64,000 nucleotides of DNA from contig JBLXBZ010000006.1 in NCBI GenBank assembly GCA_048265185.1, positions 62,001 to 126,000 of the forward strand, given 5' to 3'. A model generated the notes under the pieces. The model was not told where the DNA came from, did no database searches, and worked only from the letters and a program-made list of their open reading frames with translations. A program made the translations under genes and the position numbers. Positions 1 to 8,378 of the stretch are shown here, piece after piece. Numbering within the stretch: position 1 is the stretch's first letter; the number at the start of each line of letters is the position of its first letter. The DNA comes from JBLXBZ01 sp048265185 (GTDB lineage Bacteria > Pseudomonadota > Alphaproteobacteria > Rhizobiales > Stappiaceae).

Positions 1-50
1 TTGACCTGATGCATGAGGGTAAGTCGATCCGCTCGGTGGTCACGTTCTGA
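1..50 (+). CDS. adhC: Class III alcohol dehydrogenase (S-(hydroxymethyl)glutathione dehydrogenase), C-terminal end only
   Basis: Reading from base 3, the last 15 codons give a tail of the form LMHEGKSIRSVVTF before a TGA at 48-50. This matches the conserved C-terminus of class III alcohol dehydrogenases (FrmA/AdhC), whose E. coli member ends in a very similar LMHEGKSIR segment. The enzyme oxidises S-hydroxymethylglutathione to S-formylglutathione in formaldehyde detoxification. The assignment rests on a very short fragment, but the S-formylglutathione hydrolase gene two genes downstream supports it strongly. The remainder lies outside the window. Confidence 0.8.
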   Translation, partial: DLMHEGKSIRSVVTF

Positions 51-58
51 GGCTGGCC

Positions 59-544
59 ATGCTTGAAGGAGGCGGCGGGGCTTTTGAAGCTGATTGGCGC
101 GAATTGTCGCAGATGACCTCTCTTGAGGTCTATGAGTTGCTCCGTCTTCGGGTTGACGTTTTCGTCGTGGAGCAAGAGTGCGCTTACAGCGAAATCGACG
201 GCCGTGATCATGACGCGTTGCATTTGCGGCTTGTGGACGGCGGGGGCGGCCTCGCCGCCGCACTGCGTGTTTTTCCTCCTGTTGAAGGGGGCGCGGGGCG
301 AATTGGCCGTGTCGTCGTCGCGCCGAATTTTCGGGGCAGGCATCTTGGCGATATGCTGATGCGGAAGGCTTTGAAAAAGTTGGCTCAAGAGTTCGGCGCG
401 GAAATGGTCGAGCTGTCGGCGCAAAGTCATTTGCGCCGCTTTTATGAAAAACACGGATTTCAAACCTGTTCGGCGGAATATCTTGAAGACGGCATTCCTC
501 ATGTGGAGATGCGTCGCAAGCTGGCGGCGGGAGAGTGGGCTTAA
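59..544 (+). CDS. GNAT N-acetyltransferase, ElaA-like
   Basis: The 161-residue protein has the ElaA pattern: an early L-x-x-LR-x-x-VFVVEQ-x-C-x-Y segment (about residues 26-43), a D-x-H-D-A-L-H-L stretch, and a GNAT acetyl-CoA loop around RVVVAPNFRGRHLGDMLM (about residues 84-101). ElaA proteins are small GNAT acetyltransferases whose substrate is unclear. The start lies 8 bp after the adhC stop and the gene is followed closely by S-formylglutathione hydrolase, so the three probably share a transcript. What acetylation has to do with formaldehyde metabolism cannot be told from the sequence. The family call is secure; the function is not. Confidence 0.85.
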   Translation: MLEGGGGAFEADWRELSQMTSLEVYELLRLRVDVFVVEQECAYSEIDGRDHDALHLRLVDGGGGLAAALRVFPPVEGGAGRIGRVVVAPNFRGRHLGDMLMRKALKKLAQEFGAEMVELSAQSHLRRFYEKHGFQTCSAEYLEDGIPHVEMRRKLAAGEWA

Positions 545-568
545 TGAGCAACGGTTTTGAAAGGCTGC

Positions 569-1414
569 ATGAACATGACGCTTGAGCTTGTTTCCAACAC
601 GCGCGTTTTTGGCGGCGATCAGCGTGTTTATCGACATCACAGCGAAGTCACGAAGACGCAAATGCAATTCTCCATATTCTTGCCGGCGAAAGCGCTGCGC
701 GGTGAGTTTTGTCCGGCGTTGGTTTATCTCTCCGGTCTGACCTGCACCTGGGAAAATGTAACCACCAAGGGGGGAGCCCAAGGGGCTTGCGCCGATTACG
801 GCATGATCTTCATCGCGCCTGACACAAGCCCGCGCGGCGAAGGCGTCGCTGACGACGAGGCCTATGATCTGGGACAGGGCGCCGGATTTTATCTGAACGC
901 CTCGAAGCGGCCATGGGCCGAACATTTCCAGATGGAAGATTATATCTGCCGCGAGCTTCCCAAGATTCTGGTGGATCACTTCCCGGTTGAATTGTCTTCT
1001 CTGGGCGTTACCGGACATTCCATGGGCGGGCATGGCGCGCTGACGCTTGCGCTGCGTCATCCGGAGTTGTTTCAGTCGCTTTCCGCATTTGCGCCTATCG
1101 CCAACCCGGTCAATTGCCCTTGGGGTGAGAAGGCGTTTTCCGCCTATTTGGGGAGCGACCAAGCCGTTTGGGCCGAACATGACGCTTGCGCTCTGGTTCG
1201 CGAGCGTGGCTGGACACGAGACATCTTGATAGATCAGGGCGCGCAAGACGGGTTTCTTGAAGAGCAGCTCAGGCCCTGGTCTTTCGAAACGGCGTGCCGG
1301 GAAGCCAAGGTGGACCTGACTCTAAGGATGAATGGCGGCTATGATCATTCATATTATTTTGTTTCGACCTTCATGGGCGAGCATGTGGCGTGGCACGCTG
1401 AGCGCTTGATTTAG
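569..1414 (+). CDS. fghA: S-formylglutathione hydrolase
   Basis: This esterase-D family enzyme hydrolyses S-formylglutathione to formate and glutathione, the last step of glutathione-dependent formaldehyde oxidation. About 281 residues match the family length. The nucleophile motif GHSMGG, the acidic residue in the DQGAQDGF segment and the histidine in GYDHSYYF form the catalytic triad. LSGLTC and APDTSPRG near the N-terminus are also typical. Candidate starts are TTG 557, ATG 569 and ATG 575. I chose 569 because AAGG lies just upstream and the protein then begins close to the family start. It sits in a run with the adhC end and the ElaA-like gene. Confidence 0.93.
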   Translation: MNMTLELVSNTRVFGGDQRVYRHHSEVTKTQMQFSIFLPAKALRGEFCPALVYLSGLTCTWENVTTKGGAQGACADYGMIFIAPDTSPRGEGVADDEAYDLGQGAGFYLNASKRPWAEHFQMEDYICRELPKILVDHFPVELSSLGVTGHSMGGHGALTLALRHPELFQSLSAFAPIANPVNCPWGEKAFSAYLGSDQAVWAEHDACALVRERGWTRDILIDQGAQDGFLEEQLRPWSFETACREAKVDLTLRMNGGYDHSYYFVSTFMGEHVAWHAERLI

Positions 1415-1729
1415 GGCCTGCCGCCGAGTTGGCGTGCGCGCTTGCGCTCGTCTCCGTCATATTGCGCGTTTAAGCGAATGAGAAGCGGTTTGTCTTGTTT
1501 GACGAACGGTTGACTTTGCCTTTGAGCGTCACCACTTCTGCATAAGTTTCAGAATGCGTTAGGTAAGTTAAGCGTATTGGACGATGCGGCGTGCATGTGG
1601 GCATGAGCCGCATTGAAAGCGGAGCGCAACTTTTCTATAACGCTGACATATGCTGAGTGGACTGGCGATAGCCTCGACGATAACAAGATTTGATCCTGTC
1701 GGATCAGAGACACGATAAAGGATGTCTGA
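1415..1729. other. Intergenic region upstream of hflK
   Basis: No gene is supported in these 315 bases. There is no clear terminator after fghA. Close to hflK lies the inverted repeat TGATCC-TGTC-GGATCA (1691-1706). The hflK ribosome-binding site AAGGA sits at about 1718. I cannot assign a sigma-70 or heat-shock promoter with confidence. Confidence 0.5.
1691..1706. promoter_or_regulatory. Inverted repeat upstream of hflK (possible operator)
   Basis: Perfect 6-bp arms TGATCC and GGATCA are separated by 4 bp and end 23 bp before the hflK start. The same arms (as ATGATCC/GGATCAT, wider spacer) occur upstream of degP at 4037-4063. A protein binding site or small hairpin is possible; the regulator is unknown. 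Confidence 0.3.
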
Positions 1730-2911
1730 ATGCCTTGGAGCGACCAGAATGGCGGCGGCGGCTGGAAGGGGGGCAATGGTGGCCCTTGGGGCGGCGGCAA
1801 CAACGGCGGCGGCGGCGGACCGTGGGGCAATGGCCCCCAACGCGGCGGCGGCGGCGGTGGTAACCCGCCGGATCTGGAAGAGTTGCTTAAGCGCAGTCAG
1901 GATCGTTTGAAAAACTACCTGCCCGGCGGTCGTGGCGGCGGCGTTGGCGTGATTGGCGTTCTCATTGCGGTGGTGATTGCCGCTGGCGCTTATTTGGCGA
2001 CTGGCTTTTACCGGGTTCAGCCGGACGCGGTTGGTGTGGAGCTGGTTCTGGGGAAGGTTACGGCGCAGACGTCACCCGGGTTGAATTACAATTGGCCTTA
2101 TCCGATTGGCGAGGTCTATACGCCTGAAGTCTTGCGCTTGCGCGAATTGACGGTGGGAATGGACGAGATCGTTTCAGGCACCAGCGTGCGCACGCGCGAC
2201 GTGCCCGAAGAAAGTTTGATGTTGACAGGCGACGAAAATATCGTCGACGTTGATTTCAAGGTGCAGTGGCGCATCAAGAATACGCGGGAAGGCGTGACGG
2301 ATTTCCTTTTCAATATTCAGAACCCCACTGGAACGGTAAAAGCGGTGGCGGAAAGCGCCATGCGTGAAGTCGTGGGATCCTCGAATATTGACAGCGTTTT
2401 GACCGAGTTCAAGCGGCCTATCGAGGAATCTGTTCGCGAGATCATGCAAAAGACGCTGGACGAATATGGTGCAGGCATTGAAGTCTCTCTCGTTCAGATG
2501 CAAAAAGTCGAGCCTCCGCAGCAGGTGATTGCGGCCTTCCGCGACGTGAACGCCGCCGAGCAGGATCAAAAACGTATTCAGAACGAGGCGCAGGCTTATG
2601 CGAACCGCATTGTTCCGGAAGCTCGCGGGGAAGCGGCGAAGATCGAGGAGGCTGCAAAGGCCTATCGTGACCAGACCGTTGCTGAAGCGAATGGTGAGGC
2701 GCAGCGTTTCTTGAAGATTTATGAAGAATATAAATTGGCGCCTGACGTCACGCGGGAGCGTCTTTATCTTGAGACGATGGAAAAAGTCTTGTCCGCAAAT
2801 TCAAAAATTATCATTGACGAGTCAGTCGGCGGTTCGGGCGTCGTGCCGTATCTGCCTTTGGGAGACTTAGGTAAAGCGCAGGGCTCCGCCCCTAGTGGAG
2901 GTGCGAAATAA
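1730..2911 (+). CDS. hflK: FtsH protease activity modulator HflK
   Basis: HflK and HflC form a large inner-membrane SPFH complex that surrounds and modulates the FtsH protease. This 393-residue protein has a long Gly/Asn/Trp-rich cytoplasmic tail (residues 5-45), one membrane segment at about 72-92, and then the SPFH (prohibitin-like) domain in the periplasm, with an Ala/Glu/Lys-rich coiled-coil region around residues 270-330. The ATG at 1730 is preceded by AAGGA at proper spacing. Its stop overlaps the hflC start by one base, showing translational coupling. The low-complexity N-terminal tail is normal for HflK. Confidence 0.96.
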   Translation: MPWSDQNGGGGWKGGNGGPWGGGNNGGGGGPWGNGPQRGGGGGGNPPDLEELLKRSQDRLKNYLPGGRGGGVGVIGVLIAVVIAAGAYLATGFYRVQPDAVGVELVLGKVTAQTSPGLNYNWPYPIGEVYTPEVLRLRELTVGMDEIVSGTSVRTRDVPEESLMLTGDENIVDVDFKVQWRIKNTREGVTDFLFNIQNPTGTVKAVAESAMREVVGSSNIDSVLTEFKRPIEESVREIMQKTLDEYGAGIEVSLVQMQKVEPPQQVIAAFRDVNAAEQDQKRIQNEAQAYANRIVPEARGEAAKIEEAAKAYRDQTVAEANGEAQRFLKIYEEYKLAPDVTRERLYLETMEKVLSANSKIIIDESVGGSGVVPYLPLGDLGKAQGSAPSGGAK

Positions 2912-3822
2912 TGAAAACCGGCTTTTTGGGACTGCTTGGAATTTTCGTGCTGGCGCTGGCCTTCGTGGGCTATCAGTCCATGTATATCGTCACCCCTACT
3001 CATCAGGCGCTGGTGCTGCAGTTTGGCGAGGTGAAGGGCACAGTTCGCACGCCCGGTCTTCAGTTCAAATATCCGTTTGTTCAGAATGTCATTTTCCTCG
3101 ACAAACGTATTCTGGATTTGAACATGCCGCCGGTGGAGGCGCTGGCTTCGGGTAAAAAACGCCTGGTGGTGGACGCTTTCGCGCGCTACCGGATCGCCAA
3201 TCCCGTAGCTTTCTACCAAAACCTGAATAATGTGAACGAGGCTAACCAGAGGCTGTCGACATTCCTTCAGTCAAGTTTGCGCACCGAGTTGGCCAAGGCG
3301 ACGTTCAGTCAAATCGTCCGCGATGATCGTTCCGACCTGATGGAGAAGATCAGAAAAGACGTGAGCGCCAGCGCCGCGCAGTTGGGTATTGAGGTTGTGG
3401 ATGTGAAAATCCGGCGCGCCGATTTGCCTGAGGAAAACTCGCAGGTGGTCTACAGCCGTATGCAGTCCGAGCGTCAGCGCGAAGCGACTGAAATCAGGGC
3501 GAAGGGTGAAGAAGAGGGACGGCGCATTCGCTCTCGCGCTGAACGCGAAGCGACGATCATCAAGGCCAATGCGCAGCGTGACGCTGAAATCCTGCGCGGC
3601 GACGGCGACGCCGAACGTAGCGGCATCTTCGCTGAGGCCTATAACAAGGATCGGGACTTCTTCTCTTTCTTCCGTTCGATGAGAGCTTATGAGGTTGGAT
3701 TGAAAGACGGCGATACATCTTTGGTGCTTTCGCCCAACGCTCAGTTCTTCAAGTTTTTCAACTCGGCGAGCGGGACTGACGCTAAAAACCGCGCGCCGGT
3801 GGCGGACGGCCTGTCTGAGTGA
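2911..3822 (+). CDS. hflC: FtsH protease activity modulator HflC
   Basis: Partner of HflK in the SPFH complex that regulates FtsH. The 303-residue protein begins with a single membrane anchor (about residues 4-21), followed by the SPFH domain containing the typical VKGTVRTPGLQFKYPF region. A charged coiled-coil segment runs from about residue 180 to 240 (SERQREATEIRAKGEEEGRR and onward). The start codon shares a base with the hflK stop (TAATG), and its own stop overlaps the next small gene. Length and order are standard. Confidence 0.96.
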   Translation: MKTGFLGLLGIFVLALAFVGYQSMYIVTPTHQALVLQFGEVKGTVRTPGLQFKYPFVQNVIFLDKRILDLNMPPVEALASGKKRLVVDAFARYRIANPVAFYQNLNNVNEANQRLSTFLQSSLRTELAKATFSQIVRDDRSDLMEKIRKDVSASAAQLGIEVVDVKIRRADLPEENSQVVYSRMQSERQREATEIRAKGEEEGRRIRSRAEREATIIKANAQRDAEILRGDGDAERSGIFAEAYNKDRDFFSFFRSMRAYEVGLKDGDTSLVLSPNAQFFKFFNSASGTDAKNRAPVADGLSE

Positions 3823-4004
3823 CGGATTTCCTTGCCGCTCTCGGGCTCGCATTCGCGCTTGAGGGCGTGATTTACGCCCTTGCGCCCGCAGCTATGAAAA
3901 ATTTCATGCAGCGGGCGCAAGAGGCTCCTGAATTTGTTTTGCGCATGGGCGGATTAGGCGCCGCCGCGCTTGGCGTGGCGATCGTCTGGCTGGCGCGTGG
4001 GTAA
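3819..4004 (+). CDS. DUF2065 small membrane protein
   Basis: A 61-residue protein starting at GTG (3819), which overlaps the hflC stop (GTGA). It has two hydrophobic segments (about residues 4-22 and 42-58) around a charged middle, typical of the DUF2065 family that commonly sits between hflC and a DegP-type protease in alphaproteobacteria. The function is unknown. The conserved position and translational coupling suggest a link to membrane protein quality control. Confidence 0.85.
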   Translation: MTDFLAALGLAFALEGVIYALAPAAMKNFMQRAQEAPEFVLRMGGLGAAALGVAIVWLARG

Positions 4005-4036
4005 ATTTTATTGAAGCGTATTGTTTGCAAGGGATG

Positions 4037-4063
4037 ATGATCCGGCTGAATAATCTGGATCAT
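4037..4063. promoter_or_regulatory. Inverted repeat upstream of degP
   Basis: Arms ATGATCC (4037-4043) and GGATCAT (4057-4063) flank a 13-bp spacer, 23 bp before the degP start. They share the TGATCC/GGATCA core with the repeat upstream of hflK. It may be an operator or hairpin; the role is inferred only from position. Confidence 0.3.
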
Positions 4064-4086
4064 AACGCCCTAAGGAGATTGAATTC

Positions 4087-5610
4087 ATGAGCAGCTTGAT
4101 CACCGTCGCTCATTTTGGGGCGGCTCATTTGGGAAATATGGTCGAGCGGGCGACCTGCAGGCTCGCGGCTGTTTCGGCGGCTGTGGTTTTCGGAGCAGGC
4201 GTTATTTTAAGCGCGCCTGCTTCGGCCGCGCAAGGGCCGGAGTCCGTTCCTGATCTGGCCGAGAAGCTTCTGGACGCCGTGGTGAATATCTCCACGGCGC
4301 AAACGGTGAAAGGGCAGCGTTCGACCCCCTTGCCGAATGTTCCGGAAGGGTCTCCTTTTCAGGAGTTTTTCGACGAATTCTTCAATCGCCAGAATCAGGA
4401 CGGCGACGGGCCGCGCAAGGTTCAGTCTTTGGGATCCGGATTCGTGGTTGACGGGGTTGAGGGCATCATCATCACCAACAATCACGTGATTGATGGGGCG
4501 GATGAAATCATCGCCAATTTCAATGACGGCACCAAGCTAGACGCGGTGTTGATTGGCACGGATCCAAAGACTGATATCGCTGTTCTGCAGGTCTCCCCAA
4601 CTGAGTTGCTGCCGTCGGTGTCCTTTGGCGATTCCGACAAAATGCGCGTCGGTGAATGGGTGATGGCTATCGGAAACCCGTTCGGCCTTGGCGGAACGGT
4701 GACCACCGGGATCGTCTCCGCCCGTAACCGCGATATTAACTCCGGTCCTTATGATAACTATATTCAAACGGACGCCGCTATTAACCGCGGAAATTCCGGC
4801 GGACCGTTGTTCAACGCCGAAGGGGCGGTTATTGGCATCAACACTGCGATTATTTCCCCTTCGGGCGGGTCAATCGGCATTGGCTTCGCGGTTCCATCTA
4901 ATACGGCCGTCAATGTTATCAAGCAATTGCGCGAATTTGGGGAAACCCGTCGTGGCTGGTTGGGCGTGCGTATTCAGGAAGTGACCGACGAGATCGCCGA
5001 AAGTCTTGGGATGAGCGAAGCCGAAGGCGCGCTTGTGGCCGGCGTCACGGCGAATGGTCCTGCGGCGGAGGCTGGGCTTGAGCCAGGCGACGTGGTGATT
5101 TCTTTCGATGGTAAAGACGTGCCGACGATGCGCGATCTGCCGCGGATGGTGGCGGACACCAAAGTGGGCAAGGCTGTTGACGTCACGGTGTTGCGCAAGG
5201 GCGAGGAAGTCAATCTATCCGTGATCCTTGGGCGCTTGGAGGAAGCGGATTTGGCTGAAGCTGGTAAAACAACAGACAGCGAAGTCACGTCTAAAAAGGC
5301 GCCGAAGGTGGTGACCCAGTTGGGCATGGAAATGTCGGCGATGTCCGATGAATTGCGCAAGACCTACAAACTTAACGATGATGTTAAAGGCGTCGTGGTG
5401 ACGAAGGTCGAAGCGGGCTCCGCGGCTCAGGAAAAAAGAATCCAGCCGGGCGACGTTATCGTCGAGGTTTCGCAAACGACGGTTTCGACGCCTGAAGAAG
5501 TGGGGGAACAAGTCGAAGCCTTGAAGGAAGACGGGCGCCGCTCCGCCTTGTTGCTGCTCTCCAACGCCTCGGGCGAGTTGCGTTTCGTTCCTGTGCGAAT
5601 AGAGGAATGA
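4087..5610 (+). CDS. degP: Do/DegP-family periplasmic serine endoprotease
   Basis: An HtrA-type protease/chaperone that degrades misfolded envelope proteins. The 507-residue protein has a hydrophobic export signal (about residues 25-48) ending in ASA. A trypsin-like domain follows with catalytic His133 (NNHVIDG), Asp163 (TDIAVL) and Ser237 (RGNSGGPL). Two PDZ domains follow at roughly 280-380 and 410-505, each with an AAEAGL- or AAQEKR-type ligand groove. TAAGGAG precedes ATG 4087 at good spacing; a shorter start at 4138 is possible. It follows hflKC-DUF2065 on the same strand and ends at a strong terminator. Confidence 0.95.
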   Translation: MSSLITVAHFGAAHLGNMVERATCRLAAVSAAVVFGAGVILSAPASAAQGPESVPDLAEKLLDAVVNISTAQTVKGQRSTPLPNVPEGSPFQEFFDEFFNRQNQDGDGPRKVQSLGSGFVVDGVEGIIITNNHVIDGADEIIANFNDGTKLDAVLIGTDPKTDIAVLQVSPTELLPSVSFGDSDKMRVGEWVMAIGNPFGLGGTVTTGIVSARNRDINSGPYDNYIQTDAAINRGNSGGPLFNAEGAVIGINTAIISPSGGSIGIGFAVPSNTAVNVIKQLREFGETRRGWLGVRIQEVTDEIAESLGMSEAEGALVAGVTANGPAAEAGLEPGDVVISFDGKDVPTMRDLPRMVADTKVGKAVDVTVLRKGEEVNLSVILGRLEEADLAEAGKTTDSEVTSKKAPKVVTQLGMEMSAMSDELRKTYKLNDDVKGVVVTKVEAGSAAQEKRIQPGDVIVEVSQTTVSTPEEVGEQVEALKEDGRRSALLLLSNASGELRFVPVRIEE

Positions 5611-5642
5611 CGTCGAATTCGTCAAATCTGACGTAAATTAAG

Positions 5643-5673
5643 GAAGGCGCGATGTTTTCGCGCCTTCTTTTTT
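5643..5673 (+). terminator. Intrinsic terminator after degP
   Basis: A perfect 9-bp stem GAAGGCGCG/CGCGCCTTC (5643-5651 with 5659-5667) has a 7-base loop and is followed by a run of six T. It ends the hflK-degP transcript ahead of convergent serB. Confidence 0.9.
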
Positions 5674-5706
5674 ACAAGTCCAACGCCGTTTGGCCCAGAC
5701 GCCGTT

Positions 5707-6597
5707 TTAGTCGGGGAAGAACTCATCGAGGTTATAACCTTGCAGGTAAAGCAAGGCGGTGAGGTCGGAGTGGTTGACGCTGGCGTCCGCCTGAGCGGCG
5801 ACTTTTGGCTTGGCGTGATAGGCGACGCCCAGCCCTGCGGTCTCGATCATGGCCAGATCATTCGCCCCGTCTCCAACGGCGAGGGTGTCTTCCCGGGCGA
5901 TGGAGCGCTCTGTCATCAGGGCTTCGAGCCGTTCACGCTTGGCCATTTGTCCCAAAATAGGCTCCGCCACCTTGCCGGTTAGCTTCCCCTCGAAGGTCAG
6001 AAGTTCGTTGGCCCGGTTTTCGTGGAAGCCGATCATGGCGGCGATCTTGTTTGTAAAAGCCGTAAATCCGCCTGAGACGAGCGCGCAATAGGCGCCATTG
6101 GCGCGCATTGTTTGCACCAAGGTTCTGGCGCCCGGGGTAAGGGTGATCCGTTCATGGATCACTTTCTCCACAACTTCAGCGTCAAGTCCGGCCAGCAAAG
6201 AGACGCGTTCGCGTAAAGCCGGTTCAAAGTCGATTTCTCCGCGCATGGCGCTTTCCGTGATCGCGGCAATTTTGGGTTTCAGCCCCAACTCGTCGGCGAG
6301 CTCGTCAATGCACTCCTGTCCTATCATGGTTGAATCCATATCTGCGATCAGGAGGCGCTTGCGTCTGGGCTGCGCAGATTGCACATATAGATCGATAGGG
6401 CGGCGGCCGATGAGTTCGCGCAGCGCCGCGCCGCTTTCTGTCGGGTTTTGGGATTCAAGCGACAGCTCAATGGCTACGCCGGGGTTGAGAATGCGAATGC
6501 CGCCTCTTCCGGGGAGCTTATTCTCGATGGCGGCGAGAAAATCGGAATCTAAAGCCGGAGCAGATGGATTGGAGATCAGCGTGGCGACCAAGGGCAT
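5707..6597 (-). CDS. serB: Phosphoserine phosphatase SerB
   Basis: Catalyses the last step of serine synthesis, phosphoserine to serine. The 296-residue form starting at ATG 6595-6597 has an N-terminal regulatory region followed by the HAD domain: nucleophile Asp86 in DMDST, the ALVSGGF motif with the conserved Ser, the downstream Lys, and GDGANDLAMI with the metal-binding Asp residues. The reading frame stays open upstream to 6861, but that extension overlaps miaA, lacks family similarity and is rejected. The gene is divergent from miaA with 15 bp between starts, a common alphaproteobacterial arrangement. Confidence 0.95.
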   Translation of the reverse strand: MPLVATLISNPSAPALDSDFLAAIENKLPGRGGIRILNPGVAIELSLESQNPTESGAALRELIGRRPIDLYVQSAQPRRKRLLIADMDSTMIGQECIDELADELGLKPKIAAITESAMRGEIDFEPALRERVSLLAGLDAEVVEKVIHERITLTPGARTLVQTMRANGAYCALVSGGFTAFTNKIAAMIGFHENRANELLTFEGKLTGKVAEPILGQMAKRERLEALMTERSIAREDTLAVGDGANDLAMIETAGLGVAYHAKPKVAAQADASVNHSDLTALLYLQGYNLDEFFPD

Positions 6598-6612
6598 GAC
6601 GGAGAACCTAGT

Positions 6613-7566
6613 TTGAAAGGCGATGAGATTGGAAATTCTGTTGACGCGCTTTTGATAGCTGGCCCGACCGCCAGCGGCAAGTCGGCGTTGGCCATAGAAT
6701 GCGCGCGCCGCCTCGGTGGGCGGATCATCAACGCCGATTCCATGCAAGTCTACGATATCTTGAGAGTTCTCACGGCGCGCCCCTCGCTGGAAGAGGAGGC
6801 CTTGGCGCCCCATTGTCTTTATGGACATGTGAATCCCGCACAGGACTATTCCGTCGCTCATTGGATCAGCGATGTTAAACGCGAGCTGCGGGAAGCGCGG
6901 GAGTTGGGCGTTCCTGTCGTCATTGTTGGCGGCACAGGGCTCTATTTCAAGGCGCTAACGCAAGGGTTATCTCCCGTGCCTGAGATCGACCCGCTTGTTC
7001 GCGCGCAATTGCGCAGCCGTTCCGAGGAGGAGGGCGCGGCGGCGCTGCATCAGGAGCTGGCGGCGCGAGACGCGCAAATGGCGGCGCAGTTAAAGCCCGG
7101 CGACACTCAGCGCATAGTGAGGGCCCTGGAGGTGCTTATGAGCACGGGGCGCTCGCTGAGATATTGGCAAAGTCAACCGGGCGTCGCTCTTTTGGAACCT
7201 AAAGCGTGTAAGCGCGTTGTTCTGGCGCCGGATAGAGCATGGCTGCATCAGCGCATCGAACGGCGTTTCGCCATGATGATGGCGCAGGGCGCGATGGAGG
7301 AGGCTTTGGCGTTGGCCAAACTTGGTTTGAATAAGGATAAAACCTCCATGCGGGCCATTGGCGTTATCCAGCTTGTGGCTGCGGCGGAAAACAGAATGTC
7401 TCTGGCGGACGCCATTGAGCGTGCAGTTATTGAAACCCGACAATACGCCAAGCGGCAGGAAACATTCTTCCGAGGTCAGTTGAAAGGCTGGCCGCGCGTC
7501 TTGGTGGGGCCGAATGAAAAATCGCCTTTCGCGCAGCTGAAGAGAGCTGAGATAAATAAATTTTAG
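6613..7566 (+). CDS. miaA: tRNA dimethylallyltransferase MiaA
   Basis: Transfers the dimethylallyl group to the N6 of A37 in tRNAs that read UNN codons. The 317-residue protein carries the P-loop GPTASGKS (residues 17-24), the DSMQVY segment, the VGGTGLYFKAL motif, and the later GDTQRIVRALEV and RQETFFRGQ regions, all typical of MiaA. There is no in-frame ATG upstream of the P-loop. TTG 6613, with GGAG about 9 bases upstream, is the best start. The short gap to serB means the divergent promoters must overlap the coding starts. Confidence 0.95.
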   Translation: MKGDEIGNSVDALLIAGPTASGKSALAIECARRLGGRIINADSMQVYDILRVLTARPSLEEEALAPHCLYGHVNPAQDYSVAHWISDVKRELREARELGVPVVIVGGTGLYFKALTQGLSPVPEIDPLVRAQLRSRSEEEGAAALHQELAARDAQMAAQLKPGDTQRIVRALEVLMSTGRSLRYWQSQPGVALLEPKACKRVVLAPDRAWLHQRIERRFAMMMAQGAMEEALALAKLGLNKDKTSMRAIGVIQLVAAAENRMSLADAIERAVIETRQYAKRQETFFRGQLKGWPRVLVGPNEKSPFAQLKRAEINKF

Positions 7567-7785
7567 TTATGCGCTTATTAGGAAATAGTGTCACTTGAGA
7601 GAGTGTTGCAAATATGTCATTTGGATGGCGTATATAAGGGGGCGCAATTTTTATGGAAGGTACTGAATTATAATTTATCAATTTTTTATATTTAAATATT
7701 CAATTCATTATATGGTAATATTTGCGCTATTTGAAAAATATCGATTTAAAATTGATTTATTATTTGCAAATTGTGAGGATATTCA
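7567..7785. other. AT-rich intergenic region
   Basis: About 220 bases, markedly AT-rich from 7660 onward, contrast with the GC-rich genes on the left. I see no gene or clear terminator. GAGGA at 7775-7779 serves the next gene. Confidence 0.5.
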
Positions 7786-8340
7786 ATGAATAAATTAAAA
7801 GTACTTTTTGAAACTGAAAGATTGAAGGTTGTTCCTTTTGTGGAGGCGGATCATACAGTTTTGAGCGATCTTCATAATGAACCGCAAGTCAATCATCATT
7901 TGACGCCGCATGAAATGCTTGAAACGCCAGAGCAGGTGAAGCGCCAGTTGAGATCATATATTGATCAGCATAAAAAACATGGCCTTAGCCAGTGGAAAAT
8001 CTTATTGGCGGATGGAACCTTTATTGGGCGCGCTGGATTTTCAATTTTTCCTCCTACGGCGGAATTTGCTTTAAGTTCCTGTTTTCGGAAAACTTATTTG
8101 AAGCAAAATTACACCTCTGAGATCGTTAATTTCATGACGAAATGGTTTTTCGATAAAACCTATTATACGCATTTAATTACTTTGGTCGGCGCCGATAATC
8201 ATCGTTCGCGCGGCGTGATGGAGCGTCATGGCTATTACGAGCGGGAGCGTTTGTGGTTGGAGGGAAAAGCTTATGCTTGTTTGCAAATTCTTTGCCCTGC
8301 GTTGGCGAGGCGTTTTCCCTCTGTCGCACGTTTAAGCTAG
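7786..8340 (+). CDS. GNAT N-acetyltransferase, RimJ/RimL-like
   Basis: This 184-residue protein follows the layout of RimJ/RimL-type acetyltransferases: ETERLKVVPFVEADH at the start, a central beta-sheet, and an NHRSRGVMERHGYYERERLW segment (about residues 141-160) matching the usual N-x-x-S-x-x-V-x-E-R-x-G-F pattern near the acetyl-CoA site. The substrate is unknown. The gene is preceded by an AT-rich tract, and its first half uses more AT-rich codons than its neighbours, which suggests possible acquisition by transfer. GAGGA precedes the ATG at 7786. Confidence 0.82.
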   Translation: MNKLKVLFETERLKVVPFVEADHTVLSDLHNEPQVNHHLTPHEMLETPEQVKRQLRSYIDQHKKHGLSQWKILLADGTFIGRAGFSIFPPTAEFALSSCFRKTYLKQNYTSEIVNFMTKWFFDKTYYTHLITLVGADNHRSRGVMERHGYYERERLWLEGKAYACLQILCPALARRFPSVARLS

Positions 8341-8378
8341 CATACGTATAGAGGCCGGCTGGGCGCGCTCACATGAGA

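Noticed and set aside
1742..1860. Repetitive GGC-rich tract that could look like a repeat array or CRISPR
   Set aside because: It is the Gly-rich N-terminal tail of HflK, irregular in spacing and in frame, which is normal for this protein.
6598..6861. N-terminal extension of serB by 88 codons
   Set aside because: Would overlap the start of miaA, has no family similarity, and the ATG at 6595-6597 begins the conserved protein.
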